Origin: Erodium maritimum
Taxonomy: Eukaryota; Streptophyta; Magnoliopsida; Geraniales; Geraniaceae
DNA length: 64,000 nt
Direction: 5' to 3'
Assembly: GCA_963921825.1 (NCBI GenBank)
Contig: OY997588.1
Location: 62,020,617-62,084,616, forward strand
The position numbers were made by a program, and so were the translations under genes. The notes below the pieces were generated by a model, which made no database searches, had not been told where the DNA came from, and saw only the letters and a program-made list of their open reading frames with translations. Below, in pieces: positions 45,401 through 55,959 of the stretch (position 1 is the stretch's first letter; every line of letters begins with the position of its first letter).

Positions 45401-45571
45401 TGTCTAGTGACATACTGTGTTTTGAACTAAGAACTGTTTTTACGGTTTATTTAAGAGCTATTGATTCTTTATTTGAATTTATGAAATTTCGATTTATTCT
45501 CTTAAGCTTTATTCATTTAGAATTTTAGTTCACGTCTCGAGTCCGGTCAAAACCGGATTTGGGGCGTGACA
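42493..45571 (+). repeat. 3' LTR of the LARD
   Basis: A 3079-bp LTR closely similar to 36715-39974. The length difference of 181 bp is mostly one gap: sequence matching about 37806-37990 is absent after position 43576. Confidence 0.92.
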
Positions 45572-45576
45572 CACAT

Positions 45577-45830
45577 CGTGGTCATCAACCACAACTGTGT
45601 TCTACCTTCTACGCCATTTACAACGTCGATCACAAGACGAGATGATGCTATCACCGTCAACCATGAGATGAGATGTGTTTGAACCGTCGACCACAAGACA
45701 AGATGCCATTTGCACCGTCGACCACGAGACGAGTAGTTGTTTGCACCGTCGGCCCCGAGACGATATGTCGTTTGCATTGTCGGCCCTGAAACGAGATGTC
45801 ATTTGCACCATCCAAAGGCATATGACTTTG
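45577..45830 (+). repeat. Minisatellite with TTTGCACCGTCG units
   Basis: About five imperfect units of about 45 bp contain GCACCGTCGACCACGAGACG-like sequence. The arrangement (short non-coding interior with a 45-bp repeat before the polypurine tract) parallels the repeat of the copia-like element at 3463-3625. Confidence 0.75.
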
Positions 45831-45860
45831 GGCATTATGAATCTTCATGCTCCAACTTGA

Positions 45861-45888
45861 GGGGGGTGGGGGGGGGGGGGGGGGGTGG
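45861..45888 (+). repeat. G-rich tract before the 184-bp LTR
   Basis: GGGGGGT is followed by 18 G and TGG. It occupies the polypurine-tract position. The length of such a G run is prone to assembly error. Confidence 0.75.
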
Positions 45889-46072
45889 TGTTGAATATAT
45901 ACTCAAATCAGAATAAACAAATTGATTTATTTTGATTTGATTTGATTACGACAATTAATTAATAGATCATGCAAGATTTATTTCCTGTTAAGGACCTTGT
46001 ATTCTCCTATATAATGGATTTCAGACCCTTCAATAAAATCATCCAACGCATTTTAGTTTTCTATATTTTACA
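45889..46072 (+). repeat. 184-bp copia-like LTR
   Basis: It starts TGTTGAATATATACTC, has a TATA-like CCTATATAATGG, and ends TATATTTTACA. Length and layout (TATA position, TTTTACA end) resemble the 185-bp LTRs at 2919 and 6931, but the sequences differ. Confidence 0.75.
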
Positions 46073-46077
46073 CGAAC

Positions 46078-48926
46078 GTCTTGGTTAGAGTATGATCTAC
46101 AAAATTCCACTAATGACTGACTTGGTATCATCCAAACTAGATAAGTCAACAAGAAATAAAGTGATGCAATTTAATGTCTCAAATAGTCTCACATTAAACA
46201 AATATATCATACACCGATCCTAGATAGCCACAACTAACAATCCACGAGGTAATCCACACCCAAAGCAATAAATTACTCAAGGGCAATCCACGTCCGAAAT
46301 CATCAATTTAGCTTAAAACACACATGACATAAATAAGAATCATCTGAAAATAATCAATCTCATATAGAATGCAACAATACCGTCAATCATCCAAGATAAG
46401 CGTTAAACATATTAGGTGACGAATGCTACAAATAATACAAATCTACCACTTGATATTCGCTCAAGAGATCGAAAATCCTCTTAATTTTAAGTCCGTACCC
46501 GAACTCTTAATTTTAGCATGCAATTAATATTACAAACCATTTTTCCCGATTCAAATAACCTAGAAATCGATCTAGGTACATAAATCAACCAAAATCAATT
46601 AAATCGGGTAATAAACACAAATCGGTGTCGAACTCAATCTCGCAAAAATCATCATCTAGCACCACAAATGAATAATCTCATGCATTAATTAAACTAAACG
46701 TATTTACAACGGCATCCATAGTTAGGAGTGACTATTCACTAGCCATGGAGCAAAAATACACAAAACTCAAGGTTTGAAATCGACATTGAGTTGAGGAAAG
46801 GATTATATAAAGTGAAACCCATGCTAGGAATGACGATTCCTAGCTAAAATCCTCAATAACCAGCTCAAAATGATCCAAATCTTGAAAAATGCCTTAAACC
46901 CGAAATTGTTTCTAAGCATATTTTGAATCCCCGATTTCTGTCTTTGAAAACCTCAAAAAACAAAACCAATGGTTGAAATGGATAGAGGGAAGTCTAAGCT
47001 TCATGACGGTGGTTGGAACGTTGTCGTATGTGGCTGAAGTTAGTAGATCCGATGTCCCAAAGTTAGTGCACCAAACTCACGTTTTCTGGAAACTTTCTCC
47101 TCAAAATGGTCTCTGTTCGTCGAACTCGTGCATCCATAAAGTGAGGGAGATGTAGCTGCTTGAGGCGATCTGGTGTGGGCTGATATAGTAGCGATCTGGT
47201 GCAACCGCGAGGATCAACCGGCTGAAAGACAGTCAATGGGCTAGGTCAAACGATCAATGGCTGACAGCACATGTGTGCGTGGCGCCCCATATGATGTAGT
47301 TGCACCTGATCGGGCGGTTAGCCTTCTGGTCACTGCACCACGTGTTGCTAGTTCGTAGCCTTCTCTATTTTTTTCACTATTTCGCTCATATCCGCTTCGT
47401 CTTAGTTACGATTGGTTTTGTTCTCTCGCCAATATTTTCCTTTTTAGAGGCATACAAAATGTCATCAATATTGGATATATTATGAAGCACCAAAAAAATA
47501 TCTACAATTACGAGGCTTTGACCAAGTATTAAGTAAAGCTAAAAATATAAAAACAAGCACAAACAAGGTAAAAATATAGGAGAAAATAGACAAATTAAGT
47601 AGGAAAAATTTATGCTCATCAACTATTGCCTCCGCCTCCACTATCGCCTCTACCTTCACTAACGCCTCCGCTTGGACCGTCTCCGTCACTGACCGCCATC
47701 GCGGGACCTATGAAGGAGGCCATAAGACTTAGCTTCCCGACGGGTGTAATGGCTACACTCGATTCTAAGGGGAACTGTGACCTCACTTGACTTCCCCACA
47801 TGGTCCCTATATCTTGACCTTAGACCACACTGGAATCCCTACCAATGGTGGGATCATACACGTTCCGGATCATACCATGCAAAGAGGGGAGTATAATAGG
47901 GAACCCCACTTGAAGGACAAGGTACAAGTTGTCCCAGAGAAAGAAAATGCGAGGTTTGTGATGCAGCCTCGCCAAGGAAAATGAGTGGCCCTATGTGCAA
48001 CGGAGTGTGTGTGGGGACTCGTACTCCCCTACTATGTTATGTCCAAGCCCGACACCCTGACCCCCCCCCCCCCCCCATTTCTCGGTGTTCTCACTAACTA
48101 CACATACAACCCACAAATTCCCATAATCTATCTCCACGAGTGTCAGCTCGAGTCAGGAAATGTGTTGAAGTCTCTTAGTATCGTCCAAACAGTAGGAGCC
48201 TATCTCCTTTTTTAACCCCAGTTATAGCCGAGTATTCTTTTATAGGGTTGAGTGTTCCATACCTACGAGTTAGATTTGAGTATCACCCTTTTGATTCTAT
48301 GTCTTTTGTTTTAATCTTGTTAGTGCTTGTCTACTTGTAGTTTGGTTTTTCGTACCAATAAAAGTTCTACCATATGTTAAAAAACAACGACGAACAAATA
48401 TGGGCATCAATACAGACATGATTAAATCCTAGAAAAAGATCATACCAAAATTGAAGTATCAATCCACAAAAATCATGAACAGACATGGAGCTCAAACCAA
48501 AATTGAAGCATCAATCCACAAAAATCATAACCCATCAATCCTCATCAATTCCCTAAATAATAAAACAGTACATAACCATGAAAAACCATAAACTAAAGCA
48601 GCGATGGTAATAGCAATGCCAAAATTGGTTCTTCAACTGTCTCGATCCTTCTTTGGTTATTTTCTCCACCCACAATCGCATGTCGTCTTCAGCGACGACT
48701 TCACCTGCAGCGGCTATGGAAACTGCGAAGGTTGGAGCACCCGAATCGGATTGGGCCCGTGGTTGTGGTAGATTCACAAGATGCTGAGGTGAGGCTCGTG
48801 CTATCCTAATGGCGTGCGCGGAGGCGGTCTTGAGCAGGACAATTTGAAGGTTACAAAGAGCATGGTGCAACAAATAGAGTTTGTGTGGTTGAAAGAGGTT
48901 AAAAAGGGTGAGATTGTAAGAGGTTA
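46078..48926. other. Unassigned intergenic DNA
   Basis: AT-rich with no supported gene. A short perfect palindrome, CTAGGAAT-GACG-ATTCCTAG, lies near 46832. A 16-base C run is at 48061-48076. The CCGCCTCCACTATCGCC-type repeat near 47630-47690 resembles the array near 18750. Short frames such as 48553-49020 (minus) show no known domain. Confidence 0.4.
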
Positions 48927-49161
48927 AACCATCAACTTTCGTACAAACTACAAACCAATATGGGCCCTTAGATCGTGAAAATAAAAGACCCAGATTTATA
49001 AAAAAAATCATTAATGACAATATTACTAATGCATACTTTTGTAATTAATTTTATAATCAACCCCCACCCGTAAACCTCATGGGCTACCAGATCTACTAAA
49101 TCAATGGCTCAGATTTTGTTCGTAGTTTGTACCGTAAGATAGGTTTTACTTGAAAGTCCCC
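48927..49161 (-). mobile_element. Inverted copy of a (TA)n-associated element
   Basis: About 235 bp that matches 49186-49428 in inverted orientation, sharing CTTTCGTACAAACT-like, TGGGCCCTTAGATCG-like and ACCGTAAGATAGGTTT-like segments. It abuts a 24-base (TA)n tract at 49162-49185. Confidence 0.65.
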
Positions 49162-49185
49162 ATATATATATATATATATATATAT

Positions 49186-49428
49186 GGGGACTTTCGGGTA
49201 CAAACCTATCTTATGGTGCGAAATAAGAATCAATCTGGGCCATTGATTACTCAGATCGGACGACCACCGAAATTCAAGGGGGTAGTGATTGATTACGAAA
49301 TCAATTACAAGATGTGCATTAATTATAAAGATATGCATTAAATCTGGGCCTTTAATTCTACGATCCAAGGGCCCAGATTGATAGTTTGTATTTCTGACGA
49401 AAGATACAAGTTTGTACCTGAATGTTAT
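49186..49428 (+). mobile_element. Element bounded on both sides by (TA)n
   Basis: A 243-bp non-coding segment from GGGGACTTTCGGGTACAAAC to GTACCTGAATG, with (TA)n tracts of 24 bases on the left (49162-49185) and about 24 on the right (49429-49452). Small elements that target TA microsatellites (for example TAFT-type MULEs) have this look. The family assignment is tentative. Confidence 0.6.
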
Positions 49429-49467
49429 TATATATATATATATATATATATAGTAAAAACCGCACTT

Positions 49468-49838
49468 ATAGTGTAGACTGCAAACTCACAAGAGAGCGAC
49501 ACGTGTCCTTTACGTGCGCGTAATGCTTGTACATCTCATGCAAAGTGCTTGTACCTTACATACACAAGTGTTGCTACCAACATGCAAAATTATCGTACCA
49601 GGTACCAACAACTTTGCATGTTGTTACCAGCACTTTGCATGCGCGAAAAAGGACATGTGTCAGCATTGTATGGAAGTATTCATCGCTTTGCATGTTGGTA
49701 CTAGAACTTTGCATGCGCGAAAAATGACACGTGTCAGCACTGTAAGTAAGGTACCAACACTTTGCATGGGGGTTCCAGAGTTGTGCGCGCGCGCAAAGGA
49801 CACATGTCGTCCTACTATGAGTTCGCAGCTTGCATAAT
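49468..49838. mobile_element. TIR element with internal CTTTGCATG repeats
   Basis: Imperfect inverted repeats of about 54 bp (49468-49521 and 49785-49838) share CTGC(A/G)AACTCA and GTGTCCTTT(A/G)CG(T/C)GCGCG. The interior repeats ACTTTGCATG and GCGCGAAAAA-GGACACGTGTCAGCA-TGTA at about 75-bp spacing (near 49637 and 49713). Superfamily not determined; target duplication not found. Confidence 0.6.
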
Positions 49839-49843
49839 ATGGA

Positions 49844-51297
49844 TCCCCATCTCTATTCCTCTGTCTTCTCCTCCCGCGATCTCGTCGGCGTCTTGCCCGA
49901 TCGCTTTGGGACCCCAATTCTCTTCCTAGTCGATATCGGCTGAATCTTTTGACTCATTACTGTCTCCGCCACTTGGTGCCCTAGGTCGGGTTGCATTGGT
50001 GCGGGGGGCTCGGATGCCTTCCGATTCACGTCACGAGGTAACACAGCTTCGGTCGAACCCTAACTTGTCTCCCCGGGCCCACCACGACCTTGCTCTGGTG
50101 GCTGGGTTGACTGGGACATGACATGGAGGTGTGCTTCCGCAGGATAGTCTCCATAGTTTCATGCAGGAGGGGGCGATCAAGGACGTGATGGAAACCTCGG
50201 TGTTTTCTTCGGTCACGGTGATGAAAACCCAGATTCAACGTCTGGTTTGCGACCGCTATGAGGTGAGAAGGAGCACGGTGGAAGTCTCCTCCATGTTCGT
50301 CCGGCGTGGCTGGACACGGAGGGTTTGGACATCGTTCAGCGGGGCCAGCCCCGATGCTGCTGATGGGGATGGTGGCTCTCTAACTCTGACCTCAAGGATG
50401 GAGGCATCGGTTACTATGGGGACCACGCCTCGGAAGAGAGCGCGGGATTCGGCGTTGACTCGATATCCTCAGAGTCATCTCTCGGCGTATCAGCGAGGCC
50501 TGTTGCGCTTTAATGCGGCACGAGGGCCTCGCCCACACGTCAAACGTCTGGTTGGGGTGCCACCACAATCCTTTGGAGGGGCTAGTGGAGATGGTGAGGC
50601 ATTGGGTTGGGAACGGGAGCCGGAGGCCCCAACCCTGGTGACAATGGACCCGATACCTAAGGCTCGGGTATCCCAAGGGATGGGGACCAAGGTAACAATG
50701 GACCCGGTACTTAACCCGGATCCCCGAGCCCTCACCTAGGATGCCGGCCAAGTACCCGCGCCAGGCCTCCTTGGGTGGTCTATACGAGAGCCCCAACTTT
50801 TGTACATGGGAACATCTGGCGAGGGGTTGTGGAGATCAGCTCTCTACTGATTCGATTGCTGCCCTGCGATCGCGGGAGTGGGGTGGAAGTAAAGGTTGTG
50901 GTCGCACCCACCCAGGAGCACATGTTGTGAAGGCCCCGACGCCATTGGTTCAGAGGACACATCTGCTGATGGATAGGGAGGGATGAATTTGTTACTTGTA
51001 AGTTAGAGTACATATGTGCTTGTGGCTGGTTCAATGCCCGTTGAGGTGGTTCGGGATACACCCCAAGTCATTCTTAACTCTAAACAATATAGCATTTATC
51101 GAACCCCAATTAATATTACACTACACGTCTAATAAAAGAGTTGAAATTGATTTAAAATGCGGTGACATTTTTATTGATTTTTTTAAACAAGAGGAAGGGT
51201 ATTATATTATACCAAATAAAAGGTTACGGTAGAGCCTAACGGCCCTGGATACCAGATTTTTGTCCGGGCCTCCCGTAGGTGACCCAGCGCTCATGGT
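49844..51297. other. Unassigned, relatively GC-rich stretch
   Basis: Several overlapping frames on both strands, the longest on the plus strand at 50131-50739 (202 codons). The frames mirror each other and have no domain I recognise. This could be decayed retroelement ORF1-like sequence. I do not call a gene. Confidence 0.3.
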
Positions 51298-52393
51298 AAC
51301 ATACCTTTAGTATCCTTATGTTTGGTAACGTTCAAAAACAACCCCTACGTTTTGGTAACTTTCAACTATTAGGAAAAACGAACAGAATATTCTATTCCGT
51401 CCATCACATGACCTCACGTGACTTTCATGGATAATTTTTGTTCCAGTTATACCCTTCCTCTCTCATCCACTTATTTTATTTCATTGAATTTCCCCTTTTA
51501 CCCTCCAAGCCTAAATACACCCACATGTCATCCACACATCATCACCCCATCATCTCAGCCACGCACTTCTTATCCCCATTTTCAGATCTCTCAAATTGAA
51601 CCAACCCCATCTCCTCAAACACACCTACATCTCATCCCCATCTCAAGATCCGAAACTAAACCAAAACTTTCAAGCACTCATATCTAGGGGTGGGAAAAAT
51701 AACTCACTCCGTCGGAAACCGACCGAGGCCGACCACTGTTGGCACCGCCAAAACCGGAACTGATGGTCTCCGGTGTCAAATGAGCCTAACCAGAAGGATG
51801 GTGGTCGGTGGCCGGTTAGGAAAGTTCTCCACCGTAGTAAACCGGAACCGGCAACCACCCTTCGTCAACATACTATCCAGCGTCGGTGACTGCAACTTCC
51901 TCTATGTTTAGCTTTTGCTTGTAGGTAGAAGATGATGAGAATATGGGCTAGAATGATTATTTAGTGATATTGGGCTTATAAGCCCAATATACATGAAACT
52001 CAGCAGCCCAATTTCTTTTACTAACCCTAGCCCAATTTCTTTTACTAACCCTACCCAATACACCTATATATACATACCAATGTTCTCTCTTAATCTTCAT
52101 AATTATTCACACATCCCTCTATGTTCTCGCTCCCTAAAAGTCTCCATCCATGACCATCATCCACTTCCAAATCTCATCTCTCGTCTTTTAACTTCTACTC
52201 AGTTTCTTTTCTTTTTGTTTATGGTTTTGGTATTTCTATTTCTCATATTCGGCTCGCTACCTCTGTGGAAGCCATAACACATAACAAATTCGCACCTCCT
52301 ACGAACCCTCAAGAACAGATATGGACGTAGAGAGGACGACCATGACACAAGGACTCCGGTGGTTCCACATCCAGGACTAAGATGCAGCGAGAA

Positions 52394-54387
52394 TGTCACG
52401 CCCCAAATCCGGTATAACCGAACTCGGAACGTGAACGGAAGAACAAGGACAAAAATAGCTAAACAGTTAAGACAACGCTTATAATGCACAATTCAAACAT
52501 TAGATAAAACTAATAAAAGTACACTCTAAGTTTTAAGCTCAAGTTCGAACAAACAAAACTAGAACAAAAGTATGTACGTCACTAGACAAACCCAGAAATC
52601 CGGACTCTCGCTCCCCAGCTCTTCAAGCTTCGAGACGTCCTCCTAATCAGACTCACGATCAATACATGTAGGACAAGCAGTATGGGGTGAGCATTTCGCT
52701 CACCGTCACGGATACCCGACTGACCACGGCATACGAGCAAAAATACCAGGAATACCAACATAATTTTAGGGAAAACAGTTATAGCTCACACATGATACCA
52801 AACCGCCGCACGGGCTAACTGTCAAACACACCAACACCTCTACCACCCTTTCACTCAAGGAAAACAAACAACAGAGATTACATCCTCAACAAATTAAATT
52901 GCAAATGCACACAATATCACGCAATATCAACACACACAACGCACAGTTTCCGGTAGCAAACCGGCTGGGCCTGGCCTGCCCCGCAATACTTTTTCCGATC
53001 GCTAATCGGAAAGGCGAGCCGACCTCTTCGCGGAACAAATCGCAACACTTTACCGATTGCTAGTCGGAAGGTGGGCGCACCTCATCGCGGAACCACGGCA
53101 CCCTTCGTCGATGACGAATCGACAGGCGGGCCATACCTTAACCAACCAACACCACAATAATCACCAACACTCAACAAATTATCACAACACACTATCAATT
53201 ATCGCATTTAGCATATCACGGCACTACCACCTATCAAGTCACACAAGTCATTCAATACACACGCGAGTTCAACACTCCAAGTGCACAACTAGTCAAACAT
53301 ACAAACACAACATACGCTAACAGGTATAACACGACAATTTGTGGAGTATACACCACCTACGGGCACAACCAGGTACCCACATACAATTCTACATACATGC
53401 CAAGTATAATCACCCTACAGGCACAACCAGGTACCCACATGCATTTTTACTAGTAACTTTCCCTAGTCAAAACCGATATCCGGCTACTTTTTCCTACCTC
53501 GTAATGTCATCCAACAATCCAAAACGTAAGCTCCATAAGGGCTCGCGACAACCCGCCTAAAGCTTCCCCTTTTCGCGATCGATGGCAAAATCGTAGCAAA
53601 TGTTGAGAGGATCACGAATATGCAAAAAATCAAGACGATCTTTCGGTTGGATCGTCGGGAAATTGCCTCCCTTCTTCTTCTTCTTCTTCTTCTTCTTCTT
53701 CTTCTTCTTCTTCTTCTTCTTCTTCTTCTTCTTCTTCTTCTTCTTCTTCTTCTTCTTCTTCTTCTTCTTCTTCTTCTTCCCTTGGCTCTCTCTCTCTCTC
53801 TCTCTAGGTGTGGCCGGCCCTCAATACACCCCACACCCCCTTTGTAGATCCAAATTAAAATTAAAAGACCAACATGTCCGTCCCCTCTTTTGTCTTTTAG
53901 CTTTTAAGTCTAGGGTAATGAGGTCATCTCCCACTCACTTCCATAAACATGGTGACATGTGGCAAGGTGGGTCCCACTATTCACCAAAAGGTATTTGTAT
54001 ATATGTTTCTGTCAGATTTGTCAAAATCGGACGTCTTGGCCCCGTTCGGTCCATTTTTCGAGATTCTTACGAAATCTCGCGTTTTACAAGGAAATGACCC
54101 AACTAAGACCGCTGCGACGACGGCTAAGTTTTTTGGGTCCAACTCGGGCCTCGAACGGACCAGACGTCGCTCGGTTGATTTTTTTGGCAAAAAATAACTT
54201 TTCCCGAATTGGTCACAAAGTTGCCCTGAGTCACCTAGAACTCATTTTGGTCGATATCGGGGTCAACTTAGGTCCGATATGACTCTCAGGGTCAAGTTTA
54301 GGTCTATTTAGGTGGATGCCCAAAATTTAAAATATATTTCCCGTTTTTCGCCGACTTAACCGGCGTTGATCAGGAGCGGTCCTTACA
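52394..54387 (-). mobile_element. Minus-strand gypsy solo LTR (2.0 kb)
   Basis: Read on the plus strand it starts TGTCACGCCCCAAATCC and ends GGTCCTTACA, i.e. the reverse complement of TGTAAGGACC...GGGGCGTGACA. It is the same family as the solo LTR at 3626-6521. Flanking bases GAGAA (52389-52393) and AAGAA (54388-54392) match at four of five positions. It contains the conserved hairpin (52686-52704) and a long CTT repeat. Confidence 0.88.
53671..53779 (+). repeat. (CTT)36 microsatellite inside the solo LTR
   Basis: About 109 bp of uninterrupted CTT, with a short (CT)n run at about 53786-53805. On the LTR's own strand it is (AAG)n, at the position where the sister LTR has only a short GGAGAAGGAGAAAAGGAG stretch (about 4170-4210). 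Homopolymer frames here (poly-Leu, poly-Phe, poly-Arg) are artefacts. Confidence 0.95.
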
Positions 54388-54479
54388 AAGAAAGAGGACA
54401 CGAATAAAAAAAAATTGTTCTTGTAATAATGATTAATTAATTGATTTGAACCGAATTTATTCATTATAATTAATTATTT

Positions 54480-54975
54480 GTGAAATTTTCACTTTAATAC
54501 CCTGCAAAACATTTAATTTCACTTTGATACCTTAGCATAAATTTTTTGAACTTTCATACCTAAACCAAACATTTAATTTCACTTTAGTACCCAACCGTTA
54601 ACTTTTTTTTAGTTTAGATGGAAAAAGTTAAAAAGACCATAATACCCCTTACTATTACTCAAATTTTCAAACTCATGCCATTAGTTCAGAACTTGAAAAT
54701 AAGTGAAATGACAATAATACCCTAACAATGAAGGGTATTATTGTCATTTCACTTATTTTCAAGTTCTGAACCAATAGCATGAGTTTGAAAATTTGAGTAA
54801 TAGTAAGGGGTATTATAGTCTTTTTCACTTTTTCCATCCAAACTAACAAAAAGTTAACGGTTGGGTACCAAAGTGAAATTAAATATTTGGTTTAGGTATA
54901 AAAGTGCAAAAAATTTATGTCAGGGTATCAAAGTGAAATTAAATGTTTTGCAGGATATTAAAGTGAAATTTTCCC
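54480..54975. mobile_element. Compact fold-back relative of the Pack-MULE-like element
   Basis: A 496-bp near-complete palindrome centred near 54729, flanked by perfect TAATTATTT (54471-54479 and 54976-54984). Each arm matches the TIR of the element at 7095-8792 (TTTAATTTCACTTTAGTACC, CTCATGCCATT(A/G)GTTCAGAA), but the whole interior is missing. Confidence 0.88.
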
Positions 54976-55395
54976 TAATTATTTTTATTTATTTGAAGAA
55001 AAATAGTTTATGGAAATTAACAAAAAATTAAAAGTAATTAATAGAAAAATCTACGGAAAAAATAATTTTTTTAATTTAATAAAAATCTAAACAGAATTAA
55101 TAATGAAAATTTACAAAAAACATAATTTCTGAAATTTAAAGTTTTATAATGATTATGAATTAATTAAAGAGTTGTTAATAAGAAATGTTTAGGGGTATAA
55201 CTGTCTTTCAATTGAAATGTATTATTTTAAATTCAAATACTAAAGGGTAAAATAGACAATTCACATATTCCGGTTACATTTTCCTAACAGTTGCAAGTTA
55301 CCAAAACATAGGGGTTGTTTTTTAACGTTACCAAACATAAGGATACTAAAGGTACATTACCAATAGAAAAGGGGTACAAAAAAGAATCATCCCAA

Positions 55396-55959
55396 AATAT
55401 CATACCTGATGGTAATAGGTAAAAGTGATATTTTAAAACGATTACATGGCACATGCTCTGTTTTAGATGGAAAATGTAACTTTTAAGTGTACAAAATAAT
55501 AGAAGTTCACAGATACAAGGTGATGAGATTTTATCTTCACCATACATAAACTGCAAACGGGGAAGATATTTCTCGTAAATAACGTCTTAGGGCACAAACC
55601 ATAACTTACTCGATTTGACCATAAACTGGTCTCACTTCAACAAAGATGTAACGAGGCAAAAGTCAAAAAAATTTAACCGACGAGGAATTTGAATGACAGA
55701 ACATAACAGAAATCAAACCAAAGCCATTAAACCAAATCCATAAGTGTGTAGCAGGTAAAATCATGAACATATCCGAAATATGAACTTCACATGCTGAGTT
55801 CCGTTTATAACACGATGAGGGTTGAGACGAAAAAAAAGAGTACAGAAAGCATGAAACAGTTTTATGCAAAAGCTCCACAAGGCAAAAATTTCAAGCGCAA
55901 CTCAGATGGGCTTGGGAACATACAACACAGACTTTTTGCCTCATAAAAACAGCAAGGGA
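55396..55959 (-). other. 3' UTR and downstream flank of the RBP45-type gene
   Basis: The last exon continues past the stop codon at 55960-55962 into this region. The exact 3' end was not located. Small frames here are not supported. Confidence 0.45.

Larger units (their letters stand above)
36715..45571 (+). mobile_element. LARD-like gypsy derivative (8.9 kb)
   Basis: LTRs 36715-39974 (3260 bp) and 42493-45571 (3079 bp) enclose a 2.5-kb interior with primer site and polypurine tract but no intact gag or pol. Perfect target duplications CACAT flank it (36710-36714 and 45572-45576). The LTRs end GGGGCGTGACA, as in the other Tekay-type LTRs here. With no encoded proteins it would depend on an autonomous relative. 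Confidence 0.92.
36390..46072 (+). mobile_element. Short-LTR element with non-homologous ends but matching target duplication
   Basis: The left end is a 112-bp LTR-like unit (36390-36501) followed by TGGTATCAGAACC. The right end is a 184-bp LTR-like unit (45889-46072) preceded by a G-rich polypurine tract. Both begin TGTTGAA and end ACA but are otherwise unrelated, yet both are flanked by CGAAC (36385-36389 and 46073-46077). The interior is about 0.5 kb once the nested LARD is removed and encodes no gag or pol. It may be an inter-element recombinant. Confidence 0.6.
51298..55395. mobile_element. Long MULE-like TIR element hosting two later insertions
   Basis: Left ACCTTTAGTATCCTTATGTT and its extension to about 51380 match, inverted, 55283-55365, including AACAACCCCTA-GTTTTGGTAACTT. 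The right end extends further to GGGATGATTC (minus, end near 55395) and resembles the start of the MITE at 12036. The left end lacks that last part, so it is truncated. Inside are a solo LTR (52394-54387) and a fold-back element (54480-54975). The remaining about 1.6 kb has no recognisable transposase. A 24-bp direct repeat, AGCCCAATTTCTTTTACTAA plus CCCT, occurs twice near 52009-52056. Confidence 0.65.

Noticed and set aside
50131..50739. 202-codon plus-strand frame
   Set aside because: No domain, overlapping minus-strand frames of similar length, and no splice or promoter context; left unassigned.
53484..54097. Long frames encoding poly-Arg, poly-Phe and poly-Leu
   Set aside because: They are translations of the (CTT)36 microsatellite inside a solo LTR.
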